From the NCBI RefSeq assembly GCF_002205845.1, contig NZ_NISI01000006.1, positions 425,220-489,219 of the forward strand: a stretch of DNA of 64,000 nucleotides, read 5' to 3'. The notes beneath the pieces are model-generated. The model had not been told where the DNA came from, made no database searches, and saw only the letters and a program-made list of their open reading frames with translations. Made by a program: the position numbers and the translations under genes. Source of the DNA: Roseateles puraquae (lineage in GTDB: Bacteria > Pseudomonadota > Gammaproteobacteria > Burkholderiales > Burkholderiaceae_C). Positions 25,629 through 34,899 of this stretch are shown in pieces (position 1 is the stretch's first letter; every line of letters begins with the position of its first letter).

Positions 25629-25726
25629 TTTTTCCCCTGATTCAACGTAAAGAAACAACGCTGAAAGCCACCGGAAGGTGTCGCCAACCTGTGCGCGCAC
25701 GGCCTTGGGGCAGGCCCGCACAAGCC

Positions 25727-25882
25727 TGTGGATGAATCTGGGACAACCACCGAGATATCCACAGGGTTCGGCCCTCTGGCGGAGTTGTGCCCAATCGCGG
25801 CGTCAACCGTCCCGGGGGTGGCGCACAGGCTTCTTCTGCAATCAAGCCTTTGATACGACAGCATTTTTTCGGCTTGTCCACA
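25727..25882. other. Cluster of three near-consensus DnaA boxes in a 415-bp gap
   Basis: The gap 25543-25957 has no convincing gene. It holds TGTGGATGA (25727-25735), ATATCCACA (25755-25763) and TTGTCCACA (25874-25882), each one mismatch from the DnaA box TTATCCACA or its complement. An AT-richer stretch follows before the MazG-like gene. It could titrate DnaA or be a chance cluster; no dnaA, dnaN or parAB genes are nearby. Confidence 0.35.
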
Positions 25883-25957
25883 GCGCGAGCGGCCCTCTAC
25901 TACGACCACCACCTTTAAATCTTCAACTCTGTTTGGAATACGTTGGACACTTTCCAC

Positions 25958-26269
25958 ATGGATATCTCTGCGCTGCAGCGCCGCTTGCGCCAGTTCGCCG
26001 CCGACCGCGACTGGCAGCCTTACCAGACGCCCAAGAACCTCGCCATGGCCATGACGGTGGAAGCCGCCGAGCTGCTGGAGATCTTTCAGTGGCTCACGCC
26101 CGAGGAGTCGCAACAGCTGAGCGATGCCCAGCGCCTGCATCTCGGCGAAGAGCTGTCGGATGTGCTGCTGTATCTGCTGCAGATCGCCGACCACACCGGC
26201 GTAGACCTTGAAACGGCGGTGGAGCGCAAGCTCCAGCTCAACGCCGTCAAGCACCCGCCCAGGTCTTGA
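25958..26269 (+). CDS. MazG-like nucleotide pyrophosphohydrolase
   Basis: A 103-residue protein of the small MazG/RS21-C6 (dCTPase) type. The metal-binding helices are visible: EAAELLEIFQWLTPEE (ExxE) and LGEELSDVLLYLLQ (ExxD). These enzymes hydrolyse non-canonical nucleoside triphosphates to monophosphates. I took ATG 25958; a TTG five codons upstream is also in frame. A DnaQ-like exonuclease starts two bases after its stop, suggesting a shared genome-hygiene role. Confidence 0.87.
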   Translation: MDISALQRRLRQFAADRDWQPYQTPKNLAMAMTVEAAELLEIFQWLTPEESQQLSDAQRLHLGEELSDVLLYLLQIADHTGVDLETAVERKLQLNAVKHPPRS

Positions 26270-26271
26270 CG

Positions 26272-26928
26272 ATGGAAACCATTGCGGTCGTCGACTTCGA
26301 GACCACCGGCCTCGGGCCCACGAGTGGTGGTCGTGCCACGGAGATCGCCGCGGTGCTGGTGCGTGGTGGCGAAGTGGTCGATGCCTGGAGCAGCCTGATG
26401 AACAGCGGCGCGTGGGTGCCGCCGCAGATCCAGGCCTTGACGGGCATCACCAACGCCATGCTCGCCGAGGCGCCCGATGCGGCCGAGGTCATGCGGGAAC
26501 TTGCGCGTTTCACCGCAGGTTGTCCGCTCGTGGCCCATAACGCGGCTTTTGATCGGGGCTTCTGGCAGGCCGAGATGGCACGCGCCGGTCTGGCACCCGA
26601 CCCGGCCCACCAGTTCGCCTGCACCGTGCTGCTGTCTCGCCGCCTGTGGCCCGAGGCACCGAGCCACGGGCTGGGGGCGATGACCCGCTTTCATGGCTTG
26701 CAGTTGACCGGGCGTGCCCACCGGGCGATGGCCGATGCCCGCGTGACAGCCCAGCTGCTGTTGAAGGTGCAACAAGAGGTGGCCGCGCGCTTCGCGATGG
26801 ATCTGGGTGACTTCAGCGTGGACCACGCGCTGCTGGCCGAGCTGCAGCGCACGCCGCTGCGGTGGCTGCGCCGTGGCCTGGTGGACCATGTGAAGGCGCG
26901 CCAGGCGGGTCAACCGATTTGCTGTTGA
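26272..26928 (+). CDS. DEDDh 3'-5' exonuclease (DnaQ-like)
   Basis: A 218-residue nuclease of the DNA polymerase III epsilon class. Exo I is VVDFETTGLGP, Exo II is LVAHNAAFDRGFW and Exo III is HRAMADARVTAQLL (His and final Asp), so all four acidic residues and the His are present. It is coupled to the MazG-like gene. It could be a stand-alone proofreading or repair exonuclease rather than the replicative epsilon subunit, since the C-terminal clamp-binding and alpha-binding tail is not typical. Confidence 0.88.
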   Translation: METIAVVDFETTGLGPTSGGRATEIAAVLVRGGEVVDAWSSLMNSGAWVPPQIQALTGITNAMLAEAPDAAEVMRELARFTAGCPLVAHNAAFDRGFWQAEMARAGLAPDPAHQFACTVLLSRRLWPEAPSHGLGAMTRFHGLQLTGRAHRAMADARVTAQLLLKVQQEVAARFAMDLGDFSVDHALLAELQRTPLRWLRRGLVDHVKARQAGQPICC

Positions 26929-27027
26929 TCAGCGGACAGCAGAAAAATTTCTGTCAAGACCCGGCGTCGTCGCAATGGGCAAGGACAATCGCGCGCTTTC
27001 GTGTTTGCGCCATTGCCCAAGAGTTCC

Positions 27028-27546
27028 ATGTCCGTGATCCAGGTTCGCCCCGCCACCCTGCGCGATGCCAAGGCCATCGCCGAGATCCACGTCGCTGCCA
27101 GCCAGGATGCCTACAAGTCCCTGCTGCCGGCCGCCGCGCTGGATGCGATGTCGGTGCAGAAGCGCCAGGCCTTCTGGCGTGAGGCCATCGACCTGTGCGA
27201 GCCGCAGGTCATCGTTGCCCACCTCGACAACAAGATCATGGGCTTTGCTGGCTTCGACCGTTCGCGCGACAAGGGCACGCCCGCCACGACCGGCGAGGTC
27301 TGGGCCCTGTTTGCCGACCCTGTGCACTGGGACAAGGGCGTGGGCCTGGCGCTGTGGGATGCCACGCGCGACGGCCTGCAGGAAGAAGGCTGCACCAAGG
27401 CGACGCTGTGGTGCTACCTGCGCAATGAACGCGCGCTGCGCTTCTTCGAGCTCGCCGGCTTCAAACGTGAACTGGGCAGCGCCCGCACGACCGAGGTCGG
27501 CGGCGCCCGCATCGAAGAGATCCGCCTGCACCGCTCGCTGGTCTGA
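27028..27546 (+). CDS. GNAT-family N-acetyltransferase
   Basis: A 172-residue GNAT protein: N-terminal RPATLRDAKAIAEIH, the beta4 strand TTGEVWALFADPVHWDKGVG with the acetyl-CoA loop, and the C-terminal LWCYLRNERALRFFELAGF typical of RimI-like enzymes. Substrate unknown. The start MSVIQV is chosen over an upstream GTG (27001). It is the last gene with ordinary chromosomal character before the accessory island. Confidence 0.88.
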   Translation: MSVIQVRPATLRDAKAIAEIHVAASQDAYKSLLPAAALDAMSVQKRQAFWREAIDLCEPQVIVAHLDNKIMGFAGFDRSRDKGTPATTGEVWALFADPVHWDKGVGLALWDATRDGLQEEGCTKATLWCYLRNERALRFFELAGFKRELGSARTTEVGGARIEEIRLHRSLV

Positions 27547-27912
27547 CGCTCTCCCGCCCAACCGGATCTCTTCAGTATTGGTCGAACAAAGGTGCAGTAT
27601 TGCTCTGTGACCCTGTGACCGGGCAGAGGAACCTTGAAGCCGAGCGAGGTTGCTCAGGTGGTCCATGAGAGGCATTGTTGCCTTCTCATTGCCCAAGAAT
27701 CAAGGGTGGTGGGTGCCTGTGGAGCTTGTGGGCTAGGCTGGAGTCCTGTGGGCAACCCGCAGGGTTGTCCATAGGAAGCAGCCGGTCTCCGTAGCGAAGC
27801 GAAGGAGAAGTCCACAAATCCATAGGCTGGCTGTTCGGCTGCCTTCCCGGCCTCTTCCCCTTGGTTGTAGAGGCGTCTGGTGTGGCCTCGTTCCCCCAGA
27901 ACGAGGCGCGCC
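27547..27912. other. Non-coding gap at the island's left edge, with a long hairpin
   Basis: No credible gene is seen in these 366 bases. An imperfect hairpin lies at 27745-27775: CCTGTGGGCAACCC and GGGTTGTCCATAGG around GCA, 12 of 14 pairs. The run looks like the flank of an old insertion element, and it marks the change from chromosomal to accessory genes. I cannot identify an attachment site or a tRNA. Confidence 0.4.
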
Positions 27913-28164
27913 TCAATCGCTTCGAGGCTTCAACAGTTCGAATGGCTGCACGCCGAGGGCCAGCGCGAGCCGTTCGATGTTGTCCAGCGAGATGTTCCGC
28001 GACAACCGCTCGACGTGGGCGACGAAGGTTCGATGCAAGCCGCACTCGAACGCCAACGCCTCCTGAGACCAGCCCCGTTCGTGCCTCAAGGCGACGATGT
28101 TCGCCGCCAGCGCCTCTCGTGCGCTGACGTGCTTCTTCGGCTGGTTCGCGGCTCCTGGAGACAT
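27913..28164 (-). CDS. Small Xre-family transcriptional regulator
   Basis: An 83-residue protein that is mostly one helix-turn-helix domain (LRHERGWSQEALAFECGLHR then VAHVERLSRNISLDNIERL), ending GVQPFELLKPRSD. This is the usual Xre/Cro fold with the recognition helix changed to HRTFVAHVER. It is divergent from the Sel1-repeat gene, separated by 130 bp, and may regulate it or itself. It lacks an obvious toxin partner. Confidence 0.82.
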   Translation of the reverse strand: MSPGAANQPKKHVSAREALAANIVALRHERGWSQEALAFECGLHRTFVAHVERLSRNISLDNIERLALALGVQPFELLKPRSD

Positions 28165-28294
28165 CGAGTTTCAGTCTCCCGGCGCGCTGCTTTTGAGTCA
28201 GCCGCGTTTAAGTCACAATCCTGGAGCCGATGGCGCGCGCCGACCGTGCCGCGCCCTCAGAGCGCCCCGCTCGTCGATCCAGGAGGAAGCACGC

Positions 28295-29683
28295 ATGTCG
28301 AGGAACAAGCTGCTGTTCGTCGCGGTTCTGGCCGCGTCCGTCTACACGTGGCCAGGCGTCGCAGCCGCCGATCTGGCCTCTGGGCTTTCTGCCTACCGGA
28401 GTGGTGACTACGCCACAGCGCTGAAGGAGCTGAAGCCGCTGGTCGACACGGGCGATATCGGTGCGACCAATACGCTAGCCGTCATGTACGCCCACGGACG
28501 CGGCGTGCCAAAGGACCCGGCGAGGGCTGTCAGCCTCTATCGGATCGCTGCCGAAGCCGGCAACGTGGACGCGCAGTTCAACCTGGCGACCATGTATTCG
28601 AGCGGCACCGGCGTCGCCAAGAGCCTGGAGACAGCCGCGATCTGGTTCCGCAAGGCAGCCGACGGCGGCGACGCCACGTCACAGCGCATGCTCGGCGTCA
28701 TGCACTTCGACGGCCTCGGCGTCGCCAAGGATCGCGCGATCGCCGCCACGTGGTTTCGCAAGGGCGCTGATGGTGGCGATACGGCGGCGCAGCGGCGCCT
28801 GGGCGAGATGTACGCCTACGGACAGGGCATCGCGAAGGACGAGGGTGCGGGCGCCATCCAGCTCGGCAAGGCCGCTGCCGGCGGCGACGCCATCGCCCAG
28901 TTCGAGTACGGCTGGATGCTGGCCAACGGAATCGGTGTCCCGAAGGACCAGGCGGCTTCGACCGGCTGGTGGCGGAAGTCAGCCGACCAGGGGAACGCTG
29001 GCGCCCAGTTCGGCATGGGAACCCTCTACGAGTACGGCACTGGGGTCGGGAAGGACGCGAAGGAGGCCGCACAGTGGTACCGCCTCGCTGCCGATCAGGG
29101 GCATGCAACAGCCCAGAACAACCTCGGCACGCTCTACGAGCGAGGACTTGGCGTGCGACAGGACCCGCTGGAAGCTGCCCGTCTCTACGAGCTGTCGGCC
29201 CGCCAGGGCGACGGCGACGCGCAGCGCAATCTCGCCCGCCTGTACCGGGATGGCGTCGGCGTGCGAGCGGATGCCGTCGTCGGCTACGCTTGGCTGAACC
29301 TCGCGGCGTCGGCAGACGAGCCCAACTCGAACGCATTGGCTGAACGCGAGCAGCTCGCGGCACGCCTCAGCCGGGAACAGATCGTCGAGGGGCAGCGACT
29401 CTCGCGCGAGTGGAAGCCGGGCCAGGCACTGGGCAAATCGAGGCTGAAGCCCGTGCCAGTCGCCGAGCTGGCCCCTACCTCTGTGCAGATGACCCAGGCC
29501 TCATTCACCGGCCGCTACCCTGCTCGACCCGAGGCTCAGCCCGGGGTCACCGCCTGCAACACCCGGTGCGAGAACAGCACGTGCTACCGCACCTACGACA
29601 GCGGCCGGCAGGTCGAGTACCAGGCTCGGCAGAAGTGGAACCCGATCACCAACCGGTTCGACTGGGACGCCGGCACCTGCTGA
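28295..29683 (+). CDS. Exported Sel1-repeat protein
   Basis: A 462-residue protein with a signal peptide (LLFVAVLAASVYTWPGVAAA) and about nine Sel1/TPR-like repeats of 36 residues (units such as AQFNLATMYSSGTGVAKS and AQRRLGEMYAYGQGIAKD) at about 40-370. The C-terminal domain is Cys-containing (CNTRCENSTCYRTY, WDAGTC). Sel1 repeats are protein-interaction scaffolds. AGGAGG lies 8 bases before the chosen ATG. A 66-codon gene follows seven bases after the stop. The repeats lie beside an Rhs toxin gene, but a link is only positional. Confidence 0.87.
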   Translation: MSRNKLLFVAVLAASVYTWPGVAAADLASGLSAYRSGDYATALKELKPLVDTGDIGATNTLAVMYAHGRGVPKDPARAVSLYRIAAEAGNVDAQFNLATMYSSGTGVAKSLETAAIWFRKAADGGDATSQRMLGVMHFDGLGVAKDRAIAATWFRKGADGGDTAAQRRLGEMYAYGQGIAKDEGAGAIQLGKAAAGGDAIAQFEYGWMLANGIGVPKDQAASTGWWRKSADQGNAGAQFGMGTLYEYGTGVGKDAKEAAQWYRLAADQGHATAQNNLGTLYERGLGVRQDPLEAARLYELSARQGDGDAQRNLARLYRDGVGVRADAVVGYAWLNLAASADEPNSNALAEREQLAARLSREQIVEGQRLSREWKPGQALGKSRLKPVPVAELAPTSVQMTQASFTGRYPARPEAQPGVTACNTRCENSTCYRTYDSGRQVEYQARQKWNPITNRFDWDAGTC

Positions 29684-29690
29684 TGTCAGG

Positions 29691-29891
29691 ATGTCAGCAG
29701 TCGCCGTACAGCAGACCGTTCCGGTCGGGAAGATCAAGTGCTTCGGACCCTTCGGCCCCAAGTACGAGGTGGGGCCCGCCCTTCGCCAACTGGACGATGG
29801 CGACTGGATGGTTGAAATCACGATGGTCGATTCGGGCGAGAAGTCCGAGTACCGCCTGTCGCGGCTCACCAATGATCCGGAGGCATGCTGA
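29691..29891 (+). CDS. Small protein of unknown function
   Basis: A 66-residue protein (start MSAVAVQQTVPVGKIKCFG, end RLSRLTNDPEAC) with alternating hydrophobic/polar segments (YEVGPALRQLDDGDWMVEIT) that look like a small beta-sheet. It starts seven bases after the Sel1 gene stop, so it is likely co-transcribed. I do not recognise a family. Confidence 0.5.
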   Translation: MSAVAVQQTVPVGKIKCFGPFGPKYEVGPALRQLDDGDWMVEITMVDSGEKSEYRLSRLTNDPEAC

Positions 29892-29980
29892 GGAACGCGG
29901 TGGAGCAGCTACGCCGGGCACCCAACCTCACACCACACCCGCCACCACACCGCACCTTTGGTGAGGTGCTCGACACGCCA

Positions 29981-30394
29981 TCAGCGCTCGGCGAAGCCTT
30001 CCGCCGTCCGCATGACCTGCCGGAGTCGCCCTTGCCTCAGCGCTTCCAGTGGCGTGAGGCCACCAAGCGACCCTTTGCCCGAGATGAAGAACCGCCATTT
30101 GGTGAAGTTGTCCCAGTCCCCGAGGAGCTTCACGACGGCGATCAGGTCGCGGTGCTCCACCGCGTTGTCAGCGAGGAAGCTGGGGTAGAGCCGCCGGCCG
30201 TCCTTGGTCACGAAGAACTGCCCGAGAACGCCACGCAAGCCAGCACGGCTTGCCCTGAACTCGTCCTCGCTCATCAGGCGTTCTGCGGTCTCGTCGCGCG
30301 ACATGCGCGACATCATGAAGCATGCAGACGCCGATGTCAGCACGGGGTTGCTGTTCTCAATAATGTCAAGCAAATCGGCACCGACCGCGATCAA
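29981..30394 (-). CDS. MbcA/ParS/Xre-antitoxin-like protein without a toxin partner
   Basis: A 137-residue protein whose C-terminus (WDNFTKWRFFIS, then GGLTPLEALRQGRLRQVM) resembles the DUF2384/MbcA-ParS toxin-binding domain of RES-Xre and ParDE-like antitoxins. The N-terminal part (MSRDETAERLMSEDEFRASR) is helical. It stands alone, pointing away from the Rhs gene. It may be an orphan antitoxin or a solitary regulator. Assignment is by motif resemblance only. Confidence 0.55.
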   Translation of the reverse strand: MIAVGADLLDIIENSNPVLTSASACFMMSRMSRDETAERLMSEDEFRASRAGLRGVLGQFFVTKDGRRLYPSFLADNAVEHRDLIAVVKLLGDWDNFTKWRFFISGKGSLGGLTPLEALRQGRLRQVMRTAEGFAER

Positions 30395-30541
30395 CTGAAA
30401 AACGGAAACAGGGATCGCATTTTTCGTTTCGCCGTAACGCCGCAGCCCATCAGCGATCTTCCGTAGCGATCGAAATTCTCCCGGCGTTATAGCTGGGCAG
30501 CCTGTCCAATTCCGTCTGTGACCAGCGCCGGTTGGCGCTGA

Positions 30542-33500
30542 ATGACGCAGGGAGTTGATGTGCGAGTCGGACTTGTTCTTCGGTACATGTGGTTCTGGGC
30601 GCTGCTGACGGCGGCGGCCATCGGCGGAACTCCGTCATCCGCGCAGGCCCAGGCGGTCAGCACCAGCGAGCGCTATTTCGATTCGGCAGCGGACGCGCAA
30701 AACGCTTGCACTGCAGAGCCCGTCAAGTATTACTGCGGCCCTGATGGAAAGCTCTACCAGAGCGCATGCAACACGATCGCAGGTCCACACGGCGCCGGCT
30801 TGTCGACGGTCACACGCGTCGAGATGCAAAAGCCGGCGGGCATGGGCGCTTGCTACTACTCGGCCGGGTCGAGCCTCAAGTACACGTACTACGTGTGGAA
30901 GGACAGCGGATGCCCTGCGGGGACAACGTTCGTAGGTCCGGGCCCGGACGACTGCCTCAACAGCACGTTCGCCGCGCATTCATCCGACAACCAGAAGGGT
31001 TGCGGCGGAGGCGGCGGCAATGGTGACGACGGGACGTGTTCTGCCGAAGGCGGAGAGGCGAGAAAGAGCGAGCACGTCGGCTTCCCGATCAACTCGACGA
31101 ACGGCAACAAGACTCTGCCGGAGGTCGACATCGTCGGCGGCAATGGAGTGCCGGGACTCACCCGCACCTACAACAGCTTCGAGACTCGGAACCTCGCGAA
31201 CCTTGGCATCGGCTGGGTACACAACTGGTCGATGCGCCTTGAGCGCACGGGCGACCAGATCGTCGCCCTGCGGCCCGACGGTGCCAAGCAGAAGTTCAAC
31301 GGCTCTGGGGGCATTGGCTTCTGGACGGCTGAAGCTGACAGCAAGCTGAGACTGGAAGAGAAGGAAACGAGCTACGAACTGGCACTGCAGAGCGGCACCG
31401 TCGAGGTCTACGACAAGTTCGGCCTGCTGACAGCCGTACGCGATGCCAGGGGCCTGGTCACCACGGTTGATCAGTCCGTGGGCATCCTGACTCAGGTCGT
31501 CGGGCCGTTCGGGCACAAACTGACTTTCACGTACTCCGGCAACACGGTGTCGGTGACGGATGCCGCCGGCCAGACGGTTACCTTCACTGTCACCTACTCG
31601 AACCTGCGCTCTGCTGCCTATCCGGATGGGTCGAGCCGTCAGTACCTGTACGAAGACTTCTACTTCCTGCACGGGCTCACGGGCATTGTGGATGGCACTG
31701 GAACGCGAGTCGCGACCTATACGTACGACATCGCAAACCTCGTTGCCATCGGCACCACCAGGGCCGGCGGCATGGGCGCCACGACCCTGTCGTTCAGCAT
31801 GGGTGGCCTCGTCGCGCAGATCACGGATTCCTTCGGCCGAATCGTCACCAAGGTGCGCGAACGCCTCTTCGGCCTGAACAAGACCACCTCGATCACCAAC
31901 AACGTGGACGGCAAGACCGTCGGGAAGTCCTACGATAGTGCAGGCAACCTCGCCAGCGTGACGAACGAGGAAGGCCAGACGACGACCTACGTTTACGACG
32001 CGGCGAACCGCCTCGTTTCCGTGACAAGGGCGACCGGGACGGCCATCGCGCAGACGACCGCCACCTCCTACGCCGACACCTTCTTCTCGATTCGCCAGGC
32101 GATCGCGGAACCAAGCGTGTATCCCGGCCAGACGAAGACGACAATCTACGGCTACGCCGACACGCGGTACCCACTGCTCCCGACGAGCATCACGGTCAGC
32201 GGCTTCACGCCGGCAGGCGTCGCGGTCGGCCGAAGGGTCTCCATGACCTACGACGCCACCGGACAGCTCGCCGGCCTCGACGGCCCACGAACCGACGTGG
32301 CGGATACCGTGAGCTTCGAGCGCTGGCAGTGCACGACCGGTGGTGCTTGCGGCCAGTTGCGCAGGATCACGAACGCGGTCGGGCAGATCACGACCTTCGA
32401 CAACTATGACGGTGCCGGACGGCTGACGCAGAAGATGGCGGCCGATGGCGTCGTCACCATCTACAGCTACTCGCCCCGGGGCAACCTCGCCAGCGTCACA
32501 GAAACCGGCGGCGGATTGAGTCGCACCACCAGTTTCACGTACGACCTCGCGAACCGGCTTGCTACGGCGAGCATGCCCAGCGGCCAAGTCCTGACCTATG
32601 CCTACGACGGTGCTGACCAGTTGCTCAGCGTCACGGACCAGTCGGGCAACCAAGTCTTCTTCACCTATGACACGCGCCGCAATCGAACCTCGCAGACGGT
32701 CAAGGACGGCTCCGGCGCCGTAGCTTCTGCGGTAACGATGGTCTACAACGAGCGCAGCTATTTGGCCTCCATCACTTCTGCAGGCTCGACGACCAGCCTC
32801 GGGACGGACGCGCTCGGCAACGTGCTGCAAGTTCAGGACGGACGCGGGAACACGACGACGAACCAATTCGACGCCCTCAATAGGCTTTGGCGGACGGTCA
32901 ACGCGGCCAATGGCAGCACGACTGCGGGTTTCACGCCAGCCGGTGACATCGCACAACTGCTCACGCCCAACGGCGCGGCCTTCGGGTTCGAGATCGACGA
33001 TCTCGGCAACGCACTGAAGGAACACAGTCCCGACCGAGGCACCGTGGCCATGGGGTATGACGGGGCCGGCAATTTGACGAGTCGGACCGATGCGCGGGGA
33101 GTGTTGACAAGCTACGCATACGATGCTCTCAACCGGGTCACCGGCATCTCCTACCCATCCGGCGCCGAGAACGCCTCCTACGCGTACGACTCCTGCGGCG
33201 CCGGCCGCCTTTGCCAGGTGTCGGATGCAAGCGGCACCAGAAGCTTCACCTACGATGGTCTCGGCCGCGTAAGCAGCGAGACTTGGCTCGCCTCGGCGGC
33301 GCTGGGGGGCCACAGCTTCACGACCAGCTACACGTGGACCCCGTTCGATCGCCCGGCAACGGTCACGGCACCATCGGGCCGGCAAGTGGCCTACAGCTAC
33401 GACGCCAACGGCCGGGTCACCAGCGTGTCGTCGGGTGGCCAGAACATCGTCTCGGGCCGTTCCTATCGGGCCGACGGCCTCCCGACGAGCCAGACCTTTG

Positions 33501-34882
33501 GGAACGGTGTGGTCGAAAGCCGGGCCTACGACACTGCGGGCCACTTGCTCACATGGACCATTGGCTCGATCGAGACGCGGACGTACACCTACGACGGCGC
33601 AGGCAATGTCGCGACGATCAGCCACGGCGGCACGACGCGGAACTACGGGTATGACGCCCTTGATCGCCTCGTCAGCGAGCCAGGCCAGGCCTTCGGCTGG
33701 GACGGCAATGGCAATCGGCTGAGCGACGCCTCAGGGAGCTACAACTACCTGGCCAACAGCAATCGGATGTCGGCGAGCCCGGCCGGCACGATCGTGCTCG
33801 ATGCCGCCGGCAACACGACGACGATCGGCAATCGGTCGTTCTCGTACAGCGAAGCGGGGAAGTTGGTTCAGGCTTCGGTGGGTAGTACGCATGTGGGGTC
33901 GTACATCTTTCGCTCGGACGCCCTGAGGGCGGCGAAGACAACAACCGCTGGAACGACACTGTTCCACTGGACGTTGGACGGACGACTTCTGGAGGAGAGC
34001 ACTACTGGAGGGATGCCACTACAGAGCTACGTCTGGGCCGACAGTGCGCCAGTTGCTCGGTGGTCAGGTGGCGGCCCGGTCGTACCGGTCTACCTGCACA
34101 GCGACCATCTTGCGACTCCCCGGATTGCAACCGCGTCTGGCGGGGTTCCCGTTTGGGTGTGGGACGGAAACTCTTTCGGATCAGGGCTTCCGACCGGTTC
34201 AACGGTCGTCAATCTTCGCTTCCCCGGGCAGTATTACGACGAAGAAACCGGTCTCTTTCAAAACTGGCACCGAACATTCGACCCTCACTCCGGGAACTAC
34301 ATACAAAGTGATCAGACAGGTCTGGATGGCGGCATCAACACTTACGGCTACGCCCTTTCCAACCCACTGAAGTTCGTGGACCCTGCCGGACTGAGGCCAT
34401 GGGATTGGAACGGAAAGGGCGACACGAGCATCTGCGTCTACTACGACCGCCGAGCTTGCCAGACCACTGGTGATTTGAGTAACTACTACAGATCAGCTGC
34501 CCAAATTTGCAGAGGAGAACGAACGGACGTTAATTCCGTAATGGCAACTGGCATTGCCAACGCGTGGCTTTGGGGCAGAACGTCGGCCTCTGAGGCGGAT
34601 GTGTACAACCAGGTTCGACTAGGGCTGATCTCAGGCGATCAAGTGGCAACGGCCGGATTCGGTTCTAACGGCGTGACCGGGAACATGATTGATGCATATC
34701 ACGACCGAGTATTCAATAGCGTCGGAGTCGGCGCAGGTTTCTATGGAGGGAACTTGTGGCCGCAGGGCATTGCCCCGAACCCTGTGCCGTTCGATGCATC
34801 AGGGAAATCACGCTTTGATCTACGCCGCTTCTTGCCACAAGCAGACTCCAGCCAAGCGTGCGGCTGCGCCAGCCAGCAATAG
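30542..34882 (+). CDS. Rhs-family polymorphic toxin
   Basis: A 1446-residue secreted Rhs/YD-repeat protein. It has a signal peptide (MWFWALLTAAAIGGTPSSAQAQA), a Cys-containing N-domain with a GGGGGNGDDGT linker (about 40-170), and a DUF6531-like start of the shell (GFPINSTNGNKTLPEVDI). YD repeats follow (about 270-1180; many 'YDxxGxL' units), then the Rhs core near the end (HSDHLATPR, YDEETGLF, YGYALSNPLKFVDPAGL). After the DPAGL boundary (about residue 1284) comes a 160-residue variable tip (ICVYYDRRACQTTGDLSNYY to QACGCASQQ), expected to be the toxin. Its family is not recognised. The gene's last 500 bases are visibly AT-richer, as usual for swapped tips. Confidence 0.9.
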   Translation: MTQGVDVRVGLVLRYMWFWALLTAAAIGGTPSSAQAQAVSTSERYFDSAADAQNACTAEPVKYYCGPDGKLYQSACNTIAGPHGAGLSTVTRVEMQKPAGMGACYYSAGSSLKYTYYVWKDSGCPAGTTFVGPGPDDCLNSTFAAHSSDNQKGCGGGGGNGDDGTCSAEGGEARKSEHVGFPINSTNGNKTLPEVDIVGGNGVPGLTRTYNSFETRNLANLGIGWVHNWSMRLERTGDQIVALRPDGAKQKFNGSGGIGFWTAEADSKLRLEEKETSYELALQSGTVEVYDKFGLLTAVRDARGLVTTVDQSVGILTQVVGPFGHKLTFTYSGNTVSVTDAAGQTVTFTVTYSNLRSAAYPDGSSRQYLYEDFYFLHGLTGIVDGTGTRVATYTYDIANLVAIGTTRAGGMGATTLSFSMGGLVAQITDSFGRIVTKVRERLFGLNKTTSITNNVDGKTVGKSYDSAGNLASVTNEEGQTTTYVYDAANRLVSVTRATGTAIAQTTATSYADTFFSIRQAIAEPSVYPGQTKTTIYGYADTRYPLLPTSITVSGFTPAGVAVGRRVSMTYDATGQLAGLDGPRTDVADTVSFERWQCTTGGACGQLRRITNAVGQITTFDNYDGAGRLTQKMAADGVVTIYSYSPRGNLASVTETGGGLSRTTSFTYDLANRLATASMPSGQVLTYAYDGADQLLSVTDQSGNQVFFTYDTRRNRTSQTVKDGSGAVASAVTMVYNERSYLASITSAGSTTSLGTDALGNVLQVQDGRGNTTTNQFDALNRLWRTVNAANGSTTAGFTPAGDIAQLLTPNGAAFGFEIDDLGNALKEHSPDRGTVAMGYDGAGNLTSRTDARGVLTSYAYDALNRVTGISYPSGAENASYAYDSCGAGRLCQVSDASGTRSFTYDGLGRVSSETWLASAALGGHSFTTSYTWTPFDRPATVTAPSGRQVAYSYDANGRVTSVSSGGQNIVSGRSYRADGLPTSQTFGNGVVESRAYDTAGHLLTWTIGSIETRTYTYDGAGNVATISHGGTTRNYGYDALDRLVSEPGQAFGWDGNGNRLSDASGSYNYLANSNRMSASPAGTIVLDAAGNTTTIGNRSFSYSEAGKLVQASVGSTHVGSYIFRSDALRAAKTTTAGTTLFHWTLDGRLLEESTTGGMPLQSYVWADSAPVARWSGGGPVVPVYLHSDHLATPRIATASGGVPVWVWDGNSFGSGLPTGSTVVNLRFPGQYYDEETGLFQNWHRTFDPHSGNYIQSDQTGLDGGINTYGYALSNPLKFVDPAGLRPWDWNGKGDTSICVYYDRRACQTTGDLSNYYRSAAQICRGERTDVNSVMATGIANAWLWGRTSASEADVYNQVRLGLISGDQVATAGFGSNGVTGNMIDAYHDRVFNSVGVGAGFYGGNLWPQGIAPNPVPFDASGKSRFDLRRFLPQADSSQACGCASQQ

Positions 34883-34899
34883 TTAGGAGAAAGTAGCGT

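Noticed and set aside
25642..25881. A 79-codon minus-strand frame across the DnaA-box cluster
   Set aside because: No coding character or ribosome-binding site; Pro/Arg-rich translation from GC bias.
30980..33625. An 881-codon open frame antisense to the Rhs gene
   Set aside because: The translation has no domain or export signal and mirrors YD-repeat codons; it is a shadow of the Rhs frame.
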